Virus record (IMG/VR): IMGVR_UViG_3300022929_000138
Location: 1-29,086 of that record
DNA: 29,086 nucleotides
Origin: a virus
Strand: one strand, 5' to 3'
Shown: positions 28,942 to 29,086 of the stretch, in pieces
Numbering within the stretch: the stretch's first letter is position 1
Layout: every line of letters starts with the position of its first letter
The notes under the pieces: generated by a model
Seen by the model: the letters and a program-made list of their open reading frames with translations, nothing else
Told to the model about the DNA's origin: nothing
Databases searched by the model: none
Translations under genes and position numbers: made by a program

Positions 28942-29086
28942 TGCCTCTCTCCTCTAGTAGTTCTTCATATTTCTTAACGTATCCAGCGACAATATCACTG
29001 CCATTCCAATCAGGGTTGGTAGCATTAGAAGAAACATAAGCATAGTAAGCAGCATTATAAGCATTATAATAAGCGGCACAATTAGC
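28934..29086 (-). CDS. Alanine-rich tandem-family protein, copy 1, C-terminal part only
   Basis: The frame is open from the window end. The visible 50 residues are ANCAAYYNAYNAAYYAYVSS, then NATNPDWNGSDIVAG and the family's C-terminal box YVKKYEELLEERGNE. The Tyr-rich centre and the DWNGSD stretch differ from the other copies, but the last 15 residues and the 8-base overlap with the next gene are the same. The start lies outside the window, so more copies may follow. Confidence 0.7.
   Translation of the reverse strand, partial: ANCAAYYNAYNAAYYAYVSSNATNPDWNGSDIVAGYVKKYEELLEERGNE

Larger units (their letters stand above)
28145..29086 (-). repeat. Tandem array of diverged alanine-rich gene copies
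   Basis: Four gene copies in a row share a conserved 5' box, a conserved 3' box and the same junction, in which the last codons (LEDKGNE or a close variant) contain the ribosome site and start codon of the next copy. Plus-strand junction sequences such as ATTGCCTTTATCCTCTAGTA (near 28651) recur with few changes near 28385, 28651 and 28940, and a variant precedes the 39-aa gene near 28152. The centres differ in length and residues. Confidence 0.85.

Overview
The window is a stretch of the genome of a lytic, T7-like (podovirus-type) phage. The DNA is AT-rich, genes are packed almost end to end with 1-11 base overlaps, and I see no integrase, repressor, attachment site, tRNA or bacterial housekeeping gene. 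Several proteins are of kinds I know from marine phages: a monomeric B12-dependent ribonucleotide reductase, a MazG pyrophosphohydrolase, a 206-aa virion-module protein and alanine-rich accessory proteins. The exact group is uncertain. The gene set recalls podoviruses that carry a cobalamin-dependent reductase (Zobellviridae/SIO1-like). The polymerase lacks the DnaJ-like zinc insertion reported for HMO-2011-like phages.

The left part (1-17946) is one plus-strand late block. It begins inside a long coiled-coil protein built on a strict 11-residue repeat. Three further virion-module proteins follow (361, 206 and 633 aa). Next is a 2323-aa giant that joins a probable internal virion region to an ADP-ribosyltransferase-like region, a LysM domain, a lytic transglycosylase-like domain and a C-terminal domain of the phage/plasmid 'polyvalent protein' type. 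After it come a small beta-rich protein, a parallel beta-helix protein (probable spike or fibre), a small conserved protein and two exported proteins whose genes overlap by 140 bases. A lysis cassette follows: a coiled-coil membrane protein, a holin-like protein, and a candidate outer-membrane spanin lipoprotein nested out of frame inside the holin gene. Three small lysine-rich proteins close the block.

The right part (17936-29086) is entirely on the minus strand, reading toward the late block. In transcription order it holds: a tandem family of alanine-rich proteins (four copies, the first cut by the window end), small membrane and unknown proteins, MazG, an acidic lipoprotein, a T7 gp2.5-like ssDNA-binding protein, a gp4-like primase-helicase, a family A DNA polymerase, endonuclease VII, a Cas4/RecB-like exonuclease, small unknown genes, a T7-type endonuclease I, a DUF3310 protein, the class II ribonucleotide reductase and a last small gene. 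The two blocks converge with an 11-base overlap and no visible intrinsic terminator.

Together the minus-strand genes make and police dNTPs (reductase, MazG), copy DNA (primase-helicase, polymerase, SSB) and process or resolve it (exonuclease, two junction nucleases). Four close matches to the bacterial sigma70 promoter with exactly 17-base spacers were found (three minus, one plus), plus one weaker match. All lie in or overlap coding sequence, which suggests that host RNA polymerase transcribes much of this DNA. Coordinates and motifs come directly from the sequence. Family names rest on motif recognition without database searches.
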